In this document: one piece after another, positions 1 through 8,322 of the stretch | Position numbering within the stretch: the first letter of the stretch is position 1 | Layout: every line of letters begins with the position of its first letter | Assembly: GCF_013376045.1 (NCBI RefSeq) | Contig: NZ_JABMJG010000007.1 | Coordinates: forward strand, 310,001-374,000 | Source of the DNA: Variovorax sp. SG517 | GTDB lineage: Bacteria > Pseudomonadota > Gammaproteobacteria > Burkholderiales > Burkholderiaceae_C | Reading direction: 5' to 3' | DNA length: 64,000 bases | The notes under the pieces: generated by a model | The model's input: the letters and a program-made list of their open reading frames with translations, nothing else | What the model was told of the DNA's origin: nothing | Databases searched by the model: none | Translations under genes and position numbers: made by a program

Positions 1-1
1 C

Positions 2-364
2 GATGGCATCGGCTCTTCCGCTTCGACGCAATCGCCCCAGCCCAGCGCGGAAGAAATCGCAATCCGCACCGCGCCTGCCGAACAGGTGTTCCAGGGCACG
101 CTGGCGGGCCAGGCGGTTTACCTTGTCGTCCACGATTGCGAAGTCCTGCGCGTCCAGCAGACCGCGCAAGGGCGGCTCGAATGGAAGAGCGTGCTGGCTC
201 CGGAGCCCTATCCGTTGCCGACCGCGTGCGAGCGCCAGTCGCTGAGCTTCGATGCGGGGCAGCTCACGGCAAGGCTCGGGCGACGCGCTTTCGGTGCGGG
301 CGGCTGCTGCGCGAGCGGCGGCACCTATCGCTCGGCCGATGGCCTCACTTGGAAGAAGCTCTAG
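2..364 (+). CDS. Hypothetical protein, 3' part only
   Basis: The window opens inside this gene. The frame is open from base 2 and stops at 362-364, giving about 120 residues. The N-terminal visible part is rich in Ser, Gln and Ala (a linker or the stretch after a signal peptide). A compact C-terminal part follows with a Val/Leu-rich strand (QAVYLVVHDCEV) and a GAGGCCASGGTYRSADG stretch with paired Cys. I do not recognise the family. The TAG stop lies 58 bp before the next start, so cotranscription with the amidohydrolase is possible. Confidence 0.55.
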   Translation, partial: DGIGSSASTQSPQPSAEEIAIRTAPAEQVFQGTLAGQAVYLVVHDCEVLRVQQTAQGRLEWKSVLAPEPYPLPTACERQSLSFDAGQLTARLGRRAFGAGGCCASGGTYRSADGLTWKKL

Positions 365-422
365 CGTTCGGCATCGCATCGAGGACCGGATAATCCGGCT
401 CCTTTCATCACGAGGGGTACGC

Positions 423-1310
423 ATGAAAGCCGCCGCATCCGCCATCGCCATGCTCCTGGCCGCCGGCACCGTGTTCGCCCAGGGAACACCGGCTCCTTAC
501 AAGGGCCCCCTCTTCGACACGCACCTGCACTACAACCAGGAAGCCTGGGACGGCAACACCGGCCCCTTCCCGCCCTCCGAGGCGCTTGCGCGCATGCAGC
601 GCAACGACGTGAAGGCGATCATCGCGAACTCGCGCCCCAATGCCGGCACGCAGACGCTCGCGGCGGCACGCGAAACGCGCGCGGCGGGCGTGACGGTGGT
701 GCCCTTCGTGCGCCTCTACCGCAACCGCGACGACTACACCAACTGGTTCCGCGACGAGACCATCTACGAGATGGTGCAGACCGAACTCGCTCGCGGCACC
801 GCCAGCGGCCCCTATCGCGGCCTGGGCGAGTTCCACCTGTACGAGAGCGCCAACGCCAACGGCCCGGTGGCGAAGAAGCTGATCGTGCTGGCGGAAAAGG
901 AAAAGCTGGCAGTGCTCGCTCACGTCGACGACGTGGCGGTCGACCTGCTGATGGCAAATGCGCCTTCGAAGGGACAGTCGCTGCGCCTCATCTGGGCCCA
1001 CACGGGCATCGGCGGCGCACCGGTGGAGCGGGTGCAGGCGCTGCTGGAGCGCTATCCGCTGCTGATGGGCGAACTCTCCTACCGGCCGGGGCTCACCTGC
1101 GAAGGCGGCAGGCTGTGCCCCGAGTGGCGAGCGTTGATCCTCAAGTACCCGGAGCGCTTCATGGTCGGCTCCGACACCTGGGTCAACCAGCGCTGGAGCA
1201 GCTACGACGAAACGATGCGCGGCTACCGGACCTGGCTGGGCGACCTGCCCGACGACGTGGCGCGGCGCATCGCATGGGGCAACGCCGCCGGGCTGTTCGG
1301 CGTGCGCTGA
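423..1310 (+). CDS. Exported amidohydrolase family protein
   Basis: This is a 295-residue protein with a Sec signal peptide (Lys-Ala-rich start, hydrophobic core, AFAQ-type cleavage near residue 20). The mature part begins with FDTHLHYN, the HxH metal motif on strand 1 of metal-dependent TIM-barrel hydrolases. Later marks are a central Glu (GLGEFHLYES), LAHVDD, IWAHTGIGG and GSDTWVNQRW, which fit the remaining His and Asp ligands of amidohydrolase-2 proteins. The substrate is unknown. A periplasmic location follows from the signal peptide. A longer in-frame start exists, but the ATG at 423 sits directly at the signal peptide and follows a GAGGGG stretch. Confidence 0.85.
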   Translation: MKAAASAIAMLLAAGTVFAQGTPAPYKGPLFDTHLHYNQEAWDGNTGPFPPSEALARMQRNDVKAIIANSRPNAGTQTLAAARETRAAGVTVVPFVRLYRNRDDYTNWFRDETIYEMVQTELARGTASGPYRGLGEFHLYESANANGPVAKKLIVLAEKEKLAVLAHVDDVAVDLLMANAPSKGQSLRLIWAHTGIGGAPVERVQALLERYPLLMGELSYRPGLTCEGGRLCPEWRALILKYPERFMVGSDTWVNQRWSSYDETMRGYRTWLGDLPDDVARRIAWGNAAGLFGVR

Positions 1311-1325
1311 ACGCGCTCGTCGATA

Positions 1326-2213
1326 TCAGGCGGCCAGCGCGGCAGTTGCGATCCGCGTCGCCGATGCAACGACGTCGTTGCGCCCCTTCGCGTCCTTCCG
1401 CGGAAAGGTCAGGTACACCGACAGCACGATCGGCGCGCCGACCGGCGGCCACAGCACGCCGACGTCGTTGGTGGTGCCGTACGAGCCCGCGCCGGTCTTG
1501 TCGCCCACCTTCCAACCCGCCGGCACGCCCGCCAGGAAACGCTCGGTGTTGGTGGTGTTGCCCAGCAGCCAGGTCTTGAGCTGATCGCGCTGCGCTGCGC
1601 CCAGTGCGTCGCCCAGCACGAGGCGCTGGATGCTGTCGGACATCGCGGCCGGCGTGGTGGTGTCGCGCGGATCGCCGGGGATGCTGGTGTTGAGCTCGGG
1701 CTCGGCGCGGTCGAGCCTGAAGGTCTGGTCGCCGATGCCGCGCGCGAAGGCAGTGACCGCGGCCGGGCCGCCGAGTTCCTTCAGCAGCAGGTTGGCCGCG
1801 GCGTTGTCGCTGTACTGGATGGTGGCGGCGCACATGGCAGCCACCGTCATGCCGGTGGCGACGTGCTTCTCGGTGATCGGCGAATGGTCGATCAGGTCGC
1901 TCCTGCCGTAGCTCAGGTTGCGCGACAGCAGGCTGCCGTCCCTGGCGCTGCGCTCGAGCACCGCAGCGGCCAGCATCAGCTTGAAGGTGCTGCACAGCGG
2001 AAAGCGCTCGTGCGCCCTGTGCTGCAGGCGCGCGCCGCTGCCCGTGTTGAAGCCGACCACGCCCAGGCGCCCGCCCGACGTGCGCTCCAGCTCGGCAAGC
2101 TGCGCTTCGGCGGAAGACCGGGAGCCCGTGCCCGACCACGCCGTGCAGGCGCCGGCGAGCGGCAGTACGGAGGCGGCGAGCAACAGGGTGCGGCGCTGGA
2201 CGGGAGATGTCAT
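1326..2213 (-). CDS. bla: Class A beta-lactamase
   Basis: This 295-residue serine beta-lactamase has all class A motifs: S75-T-F-K78 (Ambler S70/K73), S135-D-N137 (SDN loop), E171-x-x-L-N175 (Ambler E166/N170) and K239-T-G241. The motifs and the long stretch around SPITEKHV and the SDN loop resemble the PenA/PenI type of Burkholderiales. Cys74 is Ambler C69, but the residue after KTG-Ala is Gly, so the C69-C238 disulfide of KPC/SME carbapenemases is absent. The N-terminus has twin Arg followed by a hydrophobic run ending in LAGAC, suggesting Tat export and possibly a lipoprotein. It is divergent from the ArsR gene; no AmpR/PenR regulator is adjacent. Confidence 0.95.
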   Translation of the reverse strand: MTSPVQRRTLLLAASVLPLAGACTAWSGTGSRSSAEAQLAELERTSGGRLGVVGFNTGSGARLQHRAHERFPLCSTFKLMLAAAVLERSARDGSLLSRNLSYGRSDLIDHSPITEKHVATGMTVAAMCAATIQYSDNAAANLLLKELGGPAAVTAFARGIGDQTFRLDRAEPELNTSIPGDPRDTTTPAAMSDSIQRLVLGDALGAAQRDQLKTWLLGNTTNTERFLAGVPAGWKVGDKTGAGSYGTTNDVGVLWPPVGAPIVLSVYLTFPRKDAKGRNDVVASATRIATAALAA

Positions 2214-2338
2214 TTCGTTTTCTCTTTCTTTCTGCGAGTGGATGGAACGGAACGAATCCTAGGAGCGCCTCGTGCCCCGATCCAGTCGGATGCCCGCGTT
2301 TCCCGTCCCGGGTGTATCGGGTGTAACGCACATGGTTA

Positions 2339-2356
2339 TTCAACCAAACAGTTGAG
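2339..2356. promoter_or_regulatory. Upstream copy of an ArsR-type dyad operator
   Basis: TTCAACC, a 4-base spacer, then AGTTGAG form an imperfect inverted repeat. It matches in layout the perfect dyad 40 bp downstream at 2379-2396. It covers the -35 hexamer of the arsR promoter (2352-2357). It lies between the beta-lactamase and the arsR genes, so it could influence both. Confidence 0.6.
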
Positions 2357-2387
2357 CATTTATGGGATCGCATCTATATTCAACCTC
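2352..2387 (+). promoter_or_regulatory. Sigma-70-like promoter of the arsR-SRPBCC operon
   Basis: TTGAGC at 2352-2357 and TATATT at 2375-2380 are separated by exactly 17 bp, with 4/6 and 5/6 matches to the consensus. The expected start of transcription is near 2387, at the ATG itself (2388). There is no Shine-Dalgarno sequence ahead of that ATG, so the message is probably leaderless. Confidence 0.6.
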
Positions 2388-2396
2388 ATGGTTGAA
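2379..2396. promoter_or_regulatory. Perfect ArsR-type dyad over the arsR start codon
   Basis: TTCAACC (2379-2385), TCAT (2386-2389) and GGTTGAA (2390-2396) form a perfect 7-bp inverted repeat. It overlaps the last two bases of the -10 box, the predicted transcription start and the ATG of the ArsR gene. Binding of the product here would block its own transcription, the usual scheme for ArsR repressors. Confidence 0.7.
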
Positions 2397-2735
2397 CTAG
2401 AACTCGCAGACGATCGGCTCGACGCCGTCTTCCACGCTCTCGCCGACAGCACGCGCCGCACGATGCTGCAGCTGCTGTCGCACGGCGAATGCAGCGTGGG
2501 CGAACTGGGTGCGCCTTTCCGCATGTCCTTCGCCGGGGCGTCCAAGCACGTGAAGACGCTGGAGCGCGCGGGCCTGGTGTCGCGCACCGTGCAAGGCCGT
2601 GCGCACGTCTGCCGGCTCGAGCCCTCGGCGCTGGCCATGGCGGATGCATGGCTGCGCTACTACGAAGGCTTCTGGAGCAATCGCCTCGATGCGCTGGAGC
2701 AGGAGTTGCAGCGCGATTCGCAGACCCGCAAGTGA
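2388..2735 (+). CDS. ArsR family winged-helix regulator
   Basis: This 115-residue protein is the size of ArsR/SmtB regulators. HALADSTRRTMLQLL is the typical first helix pair and FAGASKHVKTLERAGLV is the recognition helix and turn. The following GRAHVCRLEP is the beta-wing. No CxC metal-binding motif is present in the helix, so it belongs with the metal-independent group often paired with SRPBCC proteins. The ATG at 2388 is the only start that keeps the N-terminus compact; it lies inside its own operator dyad and has no ribosome binding site. The next gene starts 37 bp downstream and is almost certainly cotranscribed. Confidence 0.92.
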   Translation: MVELELADDRLDAVFHALADSTRRTMLQLLSHGECSVGELGAPFRMSFAGASKHVKTLERAGLVSRTVQGRAHVCRLEPSALAMADAWLRYYEGFWSNRLDALEQELQRDSQTRK

Positions 2736-2772
2736 GCGTTTCTCCCCCATCCAACCCAAGGAGCATCAGCAA

Positions 2773-3309
2773 ATGACGACCAAGCACAGCCTGGGCACCC
2801 AGGTCGACGCCACCACCCTGCGCATGGAGCGCATCCTCCCCGCGCCCATCGAGCGCGTATGGGCCTACCTCGCCGACCCCGGCAAGCGCGCCACCTGGCT
2901 GGCCGGCGGAGCGCTGCCGCGGGCGCAGGGCGAACTCTTCGAACTGCGCTTCGACCACACCAGCCTCACCGGTGAAGTGGCGCCCGATCGCTTTGCCGAG
3001 TGCCGCGAGCCGATCCTGCAGAAGTCGCGGCTCCTGCGCATGGAGCCGCCCAGGCTGCTGGCGATCAGCTGGAACGAAGGAGGTGCGACGCCGTCGGAAG
3101 TTACCTTCGAACTCACGCCGCAGGGCGACGCCACGCGGCTCGTGCTCACGCACAGCCGCCTGCCCAATCGCAAGGGCATGCTCAGCGTGGCGAGCGGCTG
3201 GCACGCGCATGTCGACGTGCTCATCGAAACCCTGGCGGGCGGCAAGCCGCAGGGCTTCTGGACGAACCTCGTCGCGCTCGGGCAGGAATACGAGGCGCAC
3301 ATCGGCTGA
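2773..3309 (+). CDS. SRPBCC (AHSA1-like) family protein
   Basis: This 178-residue protein begins with TLRMERILPAPIERVWAYLADPGKRATWL, the hallmark start of AHSA1/CalC-type START-fold proteins. These have a deep hydrophobic cavity for small lipophilic ligands or, in AHSA1, bind Hsp90. The bacterial members paired with an ArsR gene have no settled function. A good ribosome site (AAGGAG at 2758-2763) precedes the ATG. The pairing with the ArsR gene suggests that the two share one inducer. A rho-independent terminator follows at 3361. Confidence 0.9.
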   Translation: MTTKHSLGTQVDATTLRMERILPAPIERVWAYLADPGKRATWLAGGALPRAQGELFELRFDHTSLTGEVAPDRFAECREPILQKSRLLRMEPPRLLAISWNEGGATPSEVTFELTPQGDATRLVLTHSRLPNRKGMLSVASGWHAHVDVLIETLAGGKPQGFWTNLVALGQEYEAHIG

Positions 3310-3360
3310 GGCTGCGCGTTCTCGCTCTTTCACCCACTCACCTCTCTTGCATCTCTCTCC

Positions 3361-3384
3361 ACGGGGCCTTCGGGTCCCGTTTTT
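3361..3384 (+). terminator. Rho-independent terminator after the ArsR-SRPBCC operon
   Basis: An 8-bp stem (ACGGGGCC against GGTCCCGT, one G-T pair) closes on a TTCG tetraloop and runs directly into five T residues. It lies 51 bp past the SRPBCC stop codon. Confidence 0.85.
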
Positions 3385-3562
3385 CTTGGCCGTCAACCTT
3401 CACGGTCCTGTCAAACCGTTGTCACCCGCGAAGCTCAACATCTGAGGCATTCAGAGCATTTGTGCGTTTTGTTGCAAATGCACCGGTTCACCAGAACGCG
3501 GGTGAATGCCCGCGGTCCCTCGCATGGCCGAGGGGCATGCATCTCGAGACTTCGAGGGAAAC

Positions 3563-5653
3563 ATGATCAGAGGAAACAACACGCGCGGCGTGTGGGCGGC
3601 GGGAAACATCTGCGCGCTGCTGCTTCTAGCCGCCTGCGGCGGTGGCGGTAGCGGTGGTGGCGGCATCGGCTTTGCGCCCATGGGTACATCGTCGCCCGGC
3701 GGCGGAGGCAACGGCCCGGCACCGAGCATCAATCAAGGCAAGAGCGGGCCCAAGGCCCTGGTGGTCGAGATCGACGGCCTCACGCACGCGGCGCTTCGCG
3801 ATGCGATGGCGCAGAACAAGGTGCCGGCCCTGCAGTCGCTGCACCTCTCGCCGGCCTGGACCGGCGGCGCCAACGGCACGCCCAGCGAGCAACGCACCAC
3901 CGACGGCCCGGGCTGGGCCACGCTGCTGACCGGCACATGGGCGCAGCGCCATGGCGTTCGCTGGGACACCGCCGACCAGCGCGTCGACGTCAAGCTCGCG
4001 CCCTCGGTCTTCGCGCTGGCCAGGCAGAACAACAAGGCGGCCGGCTACAAGACGGCATCCGTCACCTCGGGCGCGCTCTACCCGCTGCTGCTCGCGAACG
4101 AAGCCGGCGCAGTCGACAGCGCCGTCGACTGCGCGGGTGCCGATGCCTGCGTCACCGACCGCACGGCGCAACTCATCGACTCGGGCTACGACCTGCTGGT
4201 GGCGCAGTACGGCGCACCGGCCGCGGCGGCGAGCAACGGGCTCAAGAGCGCCGCCTACCAGCGGGCGATCGCCGACACCTCCGCCGGCCTGGGGCAGCTG
4301 CTCGCGCGCGTCGCGCGGCGCACCGCCAACGATCCGAATGAAGACTGGCTGGTGATCCTCACCACCGGCCACGGCCTCGACGCCTTCGGCAGCGCCTCTG
4401 GCCTGCAGGACAACGACGGCAAGACCATCTTCATCGCGAGCAACAAGACGCTTGCGGCACAACCCGGCGTCGGCGCTGCCGCTCCCGCAGACACCTCCCT
4501 GCTCTCGCTCGCCGCGGCCACCGACATCGCGCCGACCGTGCTGCGTCATCTCGGCGCGCTGCCCGCGGCTGCGGACTACCGCTTCAACGGCCAGGCGCTG
4601 CAAGCGTCCACCTGGCTGCGCGGACTCTCGGCGAAGACGGGAGCGGACAAGCGCAGCATCGTGCTGTCGTGGACGCTTGCCGGCACCACCACCGCGCCGG
4701 TGCAGGTGCTGCGCGACGGCAAGCTGGTGACCACGCTGCCGGCCGGCACCACCACCTACACCGATCCCATCGCGGCCGACAGCGACGGGGTCTACGGCTA
4801 CCAGTACACGCTCGCCAGCGGCGAAGCCAGCGTGGCGCTGTATGCGCAGATCGCCTACATCAAGCCCGAGGCGCCCGTGACGCTCGCGCCAACACTGGCG
4901 AACGGGCTCGTCGACTACTACCCGCTCGACGCACTGCCGCCCGTGGACGCGAAGAACGCATCCATCCTCGGCCCCTGGGCAGCCGACGCCAACGGCGGCT
5001 CGCTGGTCGACGACGGCTTCGTGGCACCCAACAAGGCCAAGGCGCTGCGCGTGGACAGCACCGTGAAGAACGCAAGCGGCACGGCCGGCTATCGCCTGGT
5101 GCAGAACAACGACGTCACCACCAACCCGGCCGTCACCGCCTTCACCATCGGCTTCTGGATGCGCACCGACAACAGCTGCAGCCAGGGGGTGAGCAACGGC
5201 GGCACGGTGATCGGCAACAAGAACTACACCACCGGCGGCAACGCGGGCCTGGCCATCGGCCTCTTTGGCAGCTGCGAGATCCGCTTCAACGTGGGCACGG
5301 GCAGCGCACGCGCCGACAGCAACGGCTACAGCCTCAGCGCGGGCCAATGGGCCTACGTGGCGGTGATCATCGACAAGGCAGCGCTCACGATGCGCGGCTA
5401 CGTGATGGACCCCGTCAGGGGCACGCAGACGAACAGCACCGTCATCACCTCCGCGCTGGTCGACAAGCTCGGTGGCCTGGGCAACGGCCTTGGCCTCAAC
5501 GAGGACGGCACCGGCGCCTACTACCAGCGCGAAGCCTCCTCGCCTCGCGGCGCCATGGACTTCAACGACTTCGCGATCTGGAATCGCGCGCTCACGAGCG
5601 ACGAGCTCAACAGCATCTTCAAGTCGGGCCAGCCGCTGTCGACGCTGCCGTAA
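3563..5653 (+). CDS. Lipoprotein: alkaline-phosphatase-fold hydrolase with LamG-like C-terminus
   Basis: This is a 696-residue lipoprotein. The signal peptide ends in LAAC (Cys25), followed by a poly-Gly linker. Residues about 64-380 resemble the alkaline phosphatase/type I phosphodiesterase superfamily: VVEIDGL (metal Asp71), then GPGWATLLTGTWAQRHG around the expected nucleophile near residue 119. The late metal motif reads TTGHG where the superfamily usually has an Asp before the His, so activity is uncertain. Residues about 460-690 look like a concanavalin/LamG jelly roll (FTIGFWMRTDNS to FNDFAIWNRALTSDEL). The ATG at 3563 follows GAGGGAA and gives a proper signal peptide. It heads a cluster with a small lipoprotein and a phospholipase C. 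Confidence 0.8.
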   Translation: MIRGNNTRGVWAAGNICALLLLAACGGGGSGGGGIGFAPMGTSSPGGGGNGPAPSINQGKSGPKALVVEIDGLTHAALRDAMAQNKVPALQSLHLSPAWTGGANGTPSEQRTTDGPGWATLLTGTWAQRHGVRWDTADQRVDVKLAPSVFALARQNNKAAGYKTASVTSGALYPLLLANEAGAVDSAVDCAGADACVTDRTAQLIDSGYDLLVAQYGAPAAAASNGLKSAAYQRAIADTSAGLGQLLARVARRTANDPNEDWLVILTTGHGLDAFGSASGLQDNDGKTIFIASNKTLAAQPGVGAAAPADTSLLSLAAATDIAPTVLRHLGALPAAADYRFNGQALQASTWLRGLSAKTGADKRSIVLSWTLAGTTTAPVQVLRDGKLVTTLPAGTTTYTDPIAADSDGVYGYQYTLASGEASVALYAQIAYIKPEAPVTLAPTLANGLVDYYPLDALPPVDAKNASILGPWAADANGGSLVDDGFVAPNKAKALRVDSTVKNASGTAGYRLVQNNDVTTNPAVTAFTIGFWMRTDNSCSQGVSNGGTVIGNKNYTTGGNAGLAIGLFGSCEIRFNVGTGSARADSNGYSLSAGQWAYVAVIIDKAALTMRGYVMDPVRGTQTNSTVITSALVDKLGGLGNGLGLNEDGTGAYYQREASSPRGAMDFNDFAIWNRALTSDELNSIFKSGQPLSTLP

Positions 5654-5726
5654 CTGCCCGATCACCACCCCCGATCCCCCAAGCCCAACAGCCCTCGAGG
5701 CCACCACGAATCAAGAGGACCCCTTC

Positions 5727-5918
5727 ATGCAAATCCAAGCTCTCTCCAGCGCGCGCCTCGCGCCCGCGCTCATCCTGGCCTGCGCCCTTTCCGCCTGCGG
5801 CGGAGGCGGTGGCGGCGGCGGTGGCTTCTTCGGCGGCACGCCGACGACCCCGACCACGCCCACGACGCCGACGCAGCCAGATACCGGCGCCGCCCCCGTG
5901 AAAAGCTGCGCCCCCTGA
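5727..5918 (+). CDS. Small Gly- and Pro/Thr-rich lipoprotein
   Basis: This 63-residue protein has a signal peptide ending LSAC (Cys24) and is predicted to be lipidated. The mature part is a run of Gly, then repeated Pro-Thr-Thr units, then a short tail with one Cys. It has no folded domain. It repeats the layout of the lipobox and glycine linker of the preceding large lipoprotein and lies between it (73 bp upstream) and the phospholipase C gene (15 bp downstream). An AGGA sequence lies about 9 bases before the ATG. A role in anchoring or an accessory function in the same operon is only a guess. Confidence 0.65.
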   Translation: MQIQALSSARLAPALILACALSACGGGGGGGGGFFGGTPTTPTTPTTPTQPDTGAAPVKSCAP

Positions 5919-5933
5919 GCCGAGCCGCACGCC

Positions 5934-8165
5934 ATGTCCAGCCAGAACGACAAGCCCATGACCAACTCCCGTCGCAAATTCCTCACCGGCACGGCCACAA
6001 CCGGCGCCGCAGCCCTCGCCCTCAGCGCGTTTCCGCCCAGCATCCGCCGCGCGCTGGCCATTCCGGCCAACAACGCCACCGGCACCATCAAGGACGTCGA
6101 GCACATCGTCATCCTGATGCAGGAGAACCGTTCGTTCGACCAGTACTTCGGCACGCTGATGGGCGCGCGCGGCTTCGGCGACCGCTTCACCATTCCGCTG
6201 CCCAAGGGCCTGAACGTTTGGCAGCAAAGCGATGCCAACGGCAAGGTCATCCTCCCCTACCACCTCGACAGCCGCAAAGGCAACGCGCAGCGCGTGAGCG
6301 GCACGCCGCACTCCTGGAACGACGGCCAGAACGCCTGGGACGGCGGACGCGCCTACCAGTGGCCGCGCTACAAGAACAACGCGTCGATGGGCTACTTCAA
6401 GGAAGCCGAGGTCACCTTCCAGTTCGCGCTGGCCAACGCCTTCACGCTGTGCGACGGCTACCACTGCAGCATGCACACGGGCACCAACTCGAATCGCATG
6501 TTCCACTGGACCGGCACCAACGGCCCCTCGGGCCAGATCGGCACCGGCGTCGCGGGCGTGGCCTCTGTCGTCAACGAGTGGGACGACATCGGCCCCTCGA
6601 CCAGCGGCTACGAGTGGAAGACCTATCCCGAGCGGCTGCAGGAAGCCAAGGTCAGCTGGTTCATCTACCAGAACATGCCCGACAACTTCACCGACAACCC
6701 GCTGGCCGGCTTCAAGCAGTACCGCAAGGCCAACGAGGCCTCGGGCAAGCCCGTGAGCAACGACACCGCGTCGCCCGCCTACGATCCGGCCAGCGACGAT
6801 GCGGGCAACCCGCTGTACAAGGGCATCGCCAACACCATGCCCGACGGCGGCTTCCTCGAACAGTTCCGCCAGGACATCAAGAACGGCAAGCTGCCGCAGG
6901 TGTCGTGGATCATCGCGCCGGCCACCTACTCGGAGCACCCCGGACCGTCGAGCCCGGTGCAGGGCGGCTGGTACATCCAGGAAGTGCTGGACGCCCTCAC
7001 CGCCGTGCCGGACGTGTGGAGCAAGACCGCGCTGCTCATCAACTTCGACGAGAACGACGGCTACTTCGACCACTATCCCTCGCCGGCCGCGCCCTCGCTC
7101 AACCCCGACGGCACGATGGCCGGCAAGACCACGCTGCCCGAGGCCGACCTCGCCGTGGAGCGCTTCACGCACCCGAATCCGCCGGGCACCACCAGCCAGC
7201 CGGCACCGGACGGCCGCGTGTACGGCCCCGGCGTGCGCGTGCCGATGTACGTCATCTCGCCCTGGAGCCGCGGCGGCTGGGTCAACTCGCAGGCTTTCGA
7301 CCACACCTCGGTGCTGCGCTTCATCGAGGCCCGCTTCGGCGTGAAGGAGACGAACATCTCGCCGTTCCGCCGCGCGGTGTGCGGCGACCTCACGAGCGCG
7401 TTCAACTTCGCCACGCCCAACAACGAGGCGCTGCCCACGCTGGCCGGCCGTACCACCAGGACCGACGCCGACAAGCTGCGCGCAGACCAGCAGGCGCTCG
7501 CACAGGTGGCGCTGCCGCTCGACCCGCAACTGCCCCGCCAGGCCACCGGCTCGCGCCCCTCGCGCGCCCTGCCCTACGAACTGCACGTGAGCGGACGCGC
7601 CGACGCCACCACCGGCCAGATGCGGCTGATCTTCAAGAACAGCGGCAAGGCCGCCGCCGTGTTCCACGTCTACGACAAGCTCAACCTCGACCGCCTGCCG
7701 CGCCGCTACATGGTCGAGCCCGGCAAGCAGCTCGACGACACCTGGAACCCCGCTGCCGACAACGCCGGCTTCTACGACCTGTGGGTGCTCGGCCCCAACG
7801 GCTTCCACCGCCACTTCAAGGGCGACCTCAACAGGCTTCGCGCCGGCGGCGTGCCGAATCCCGAGGTGCGCGTGTGCTACGACGTGACCAACGGCAACGT
7901 CTCGGTGGAAATGCTCAACGGCGGTGGCGGCAACTGCAGGTTTACCGTGCGTGCCAAGGCCTATCGCGACGACGGCCCGTGGACCGCCAACGTGGCCGGC
8001 GGCGCCAAGGCCGAGCAGGCATGGGTGCTGGCGAGCAGCGGCCAGTGGTACGACTTCGCGGTCACCTGCGACGCCGACCCGGCCTTCTACCGCCGCTTCG
8101 CCGGCCGCGTCGAGACCGGCAGGCACTCGGTGAGCGATCCGGCGATGGGCCTGGCCGACCTCTGA
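5934..8165 (+). CDS. plcN: Tat-exported phospholipase C (phosphocholine-specific type)
   Basis: This 743-residue protein matches the bacterial phosphoesterase/PLC family in length and layout. It has a twin-arginine signal (NSRRKFLTG, residues 11-19), then VEHIVILMQENRSFDQYFGTL, the metal and nucleophile motif of this family. HTGTNSNRMFHWTG, SEHPG and INFDENDGYFDH follow. The last 200 residues contain the two small beta domains typical of PLC C-termini (ALPYELHVSG, FYDLWVLGPNGFHRHF, WYDFAVTCDADPAFYRRFAGRVETG). It would hydrolyse phospholipids, releasing phosphocholine or a related head group, in the periplasm or outside the cell. A second ATG at 5958 would place the Arg pair closer to the N-terminus and may be the true start. 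Confidence 0.92.
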   Translation: MSSQNDKPMTNSRRKFLTGTATTGAAALALSAFPPSIRRALAIPANNATGTIKDVEHIVILMQENRSFDQYFGTLMGARGFGDRFTIPLPKGLNVWQQSDANGKVILPYHLDSRKGNAQRVSGTPHSWNDGQNAWDGGRAYQWPRYKNNASMGYFKEAEVTFQFALANAFTLCDGYHCSMHTGTNSNRMFHWTGTNGPSGQIGTGVAGVASVVNEWDDIGPSTSGYEWKTYPERLQEAKVSWFIYQNMPDNFTDNPLAGFKQYRKANEASGKPVSNDTASPAYDPASDDAGNPLYKGIANTMPDGGFLEQFRQDIKNGKLPQVSWIIAPATYSEHPGPSSPVQGGWYIQEVLDALTAVPDVWSKTALLINFDENDGYFDHYPSPAAPSLNPDGTMAGKTTLPEADLAVERFTHPNPPGTTSQPAPDGRVYGPGVRVPMYVISPWSRGGWVNSQAFDHTSVLRFIEARFGVKETNISPFRRAVCGDLTSAFNFATPNNEALPTLAGRTTRTDADKLRADQQALAQVALPLDPQLPRQATGSRPSRALPYELHVSGRADATTGQMRLIFKNSGKAAAVFHVYDKLNLDRLPRRYMVEPGKQLDDTWNPAADNAGFYDLWVLGPNGFHRHFKGDLNRLRAGGVPNPEVRVCYDVTNGNVSVEMLNGGGGNCRFTVRAKAYRDDGPWTANVAGGAKAEQAWVLASSGQWYDFAVTCDADPAFYRRFAGRVETGRHSVSDPAMGLADL

Positions 8166-8322
8166 GGGCGGCATCGATGTGCGGTCGCGCGGTCAGTCGA
8201 TCGCGCATCCGCACGAGGTACGCACGGGCACACATAGGCACAATGGCGCGGCTTTCGCGCCTGTCCAGGGCGGCCGTCTCGCGACGCCGCCTTTTTCACT
8301 TCTTCCCTCAAGCCGCATTTCC

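Noticed and set aside
3626..8174. Long open frames on the minus strand opposite the phosphoesterase lipoprotein and phospholipase C (690-850 codons).
   Set aside because: They are antisense to clear protein families, their products are low-complexity Arg/Gly/Ala-rich sequence, and high GC at third positions makes such frames common.
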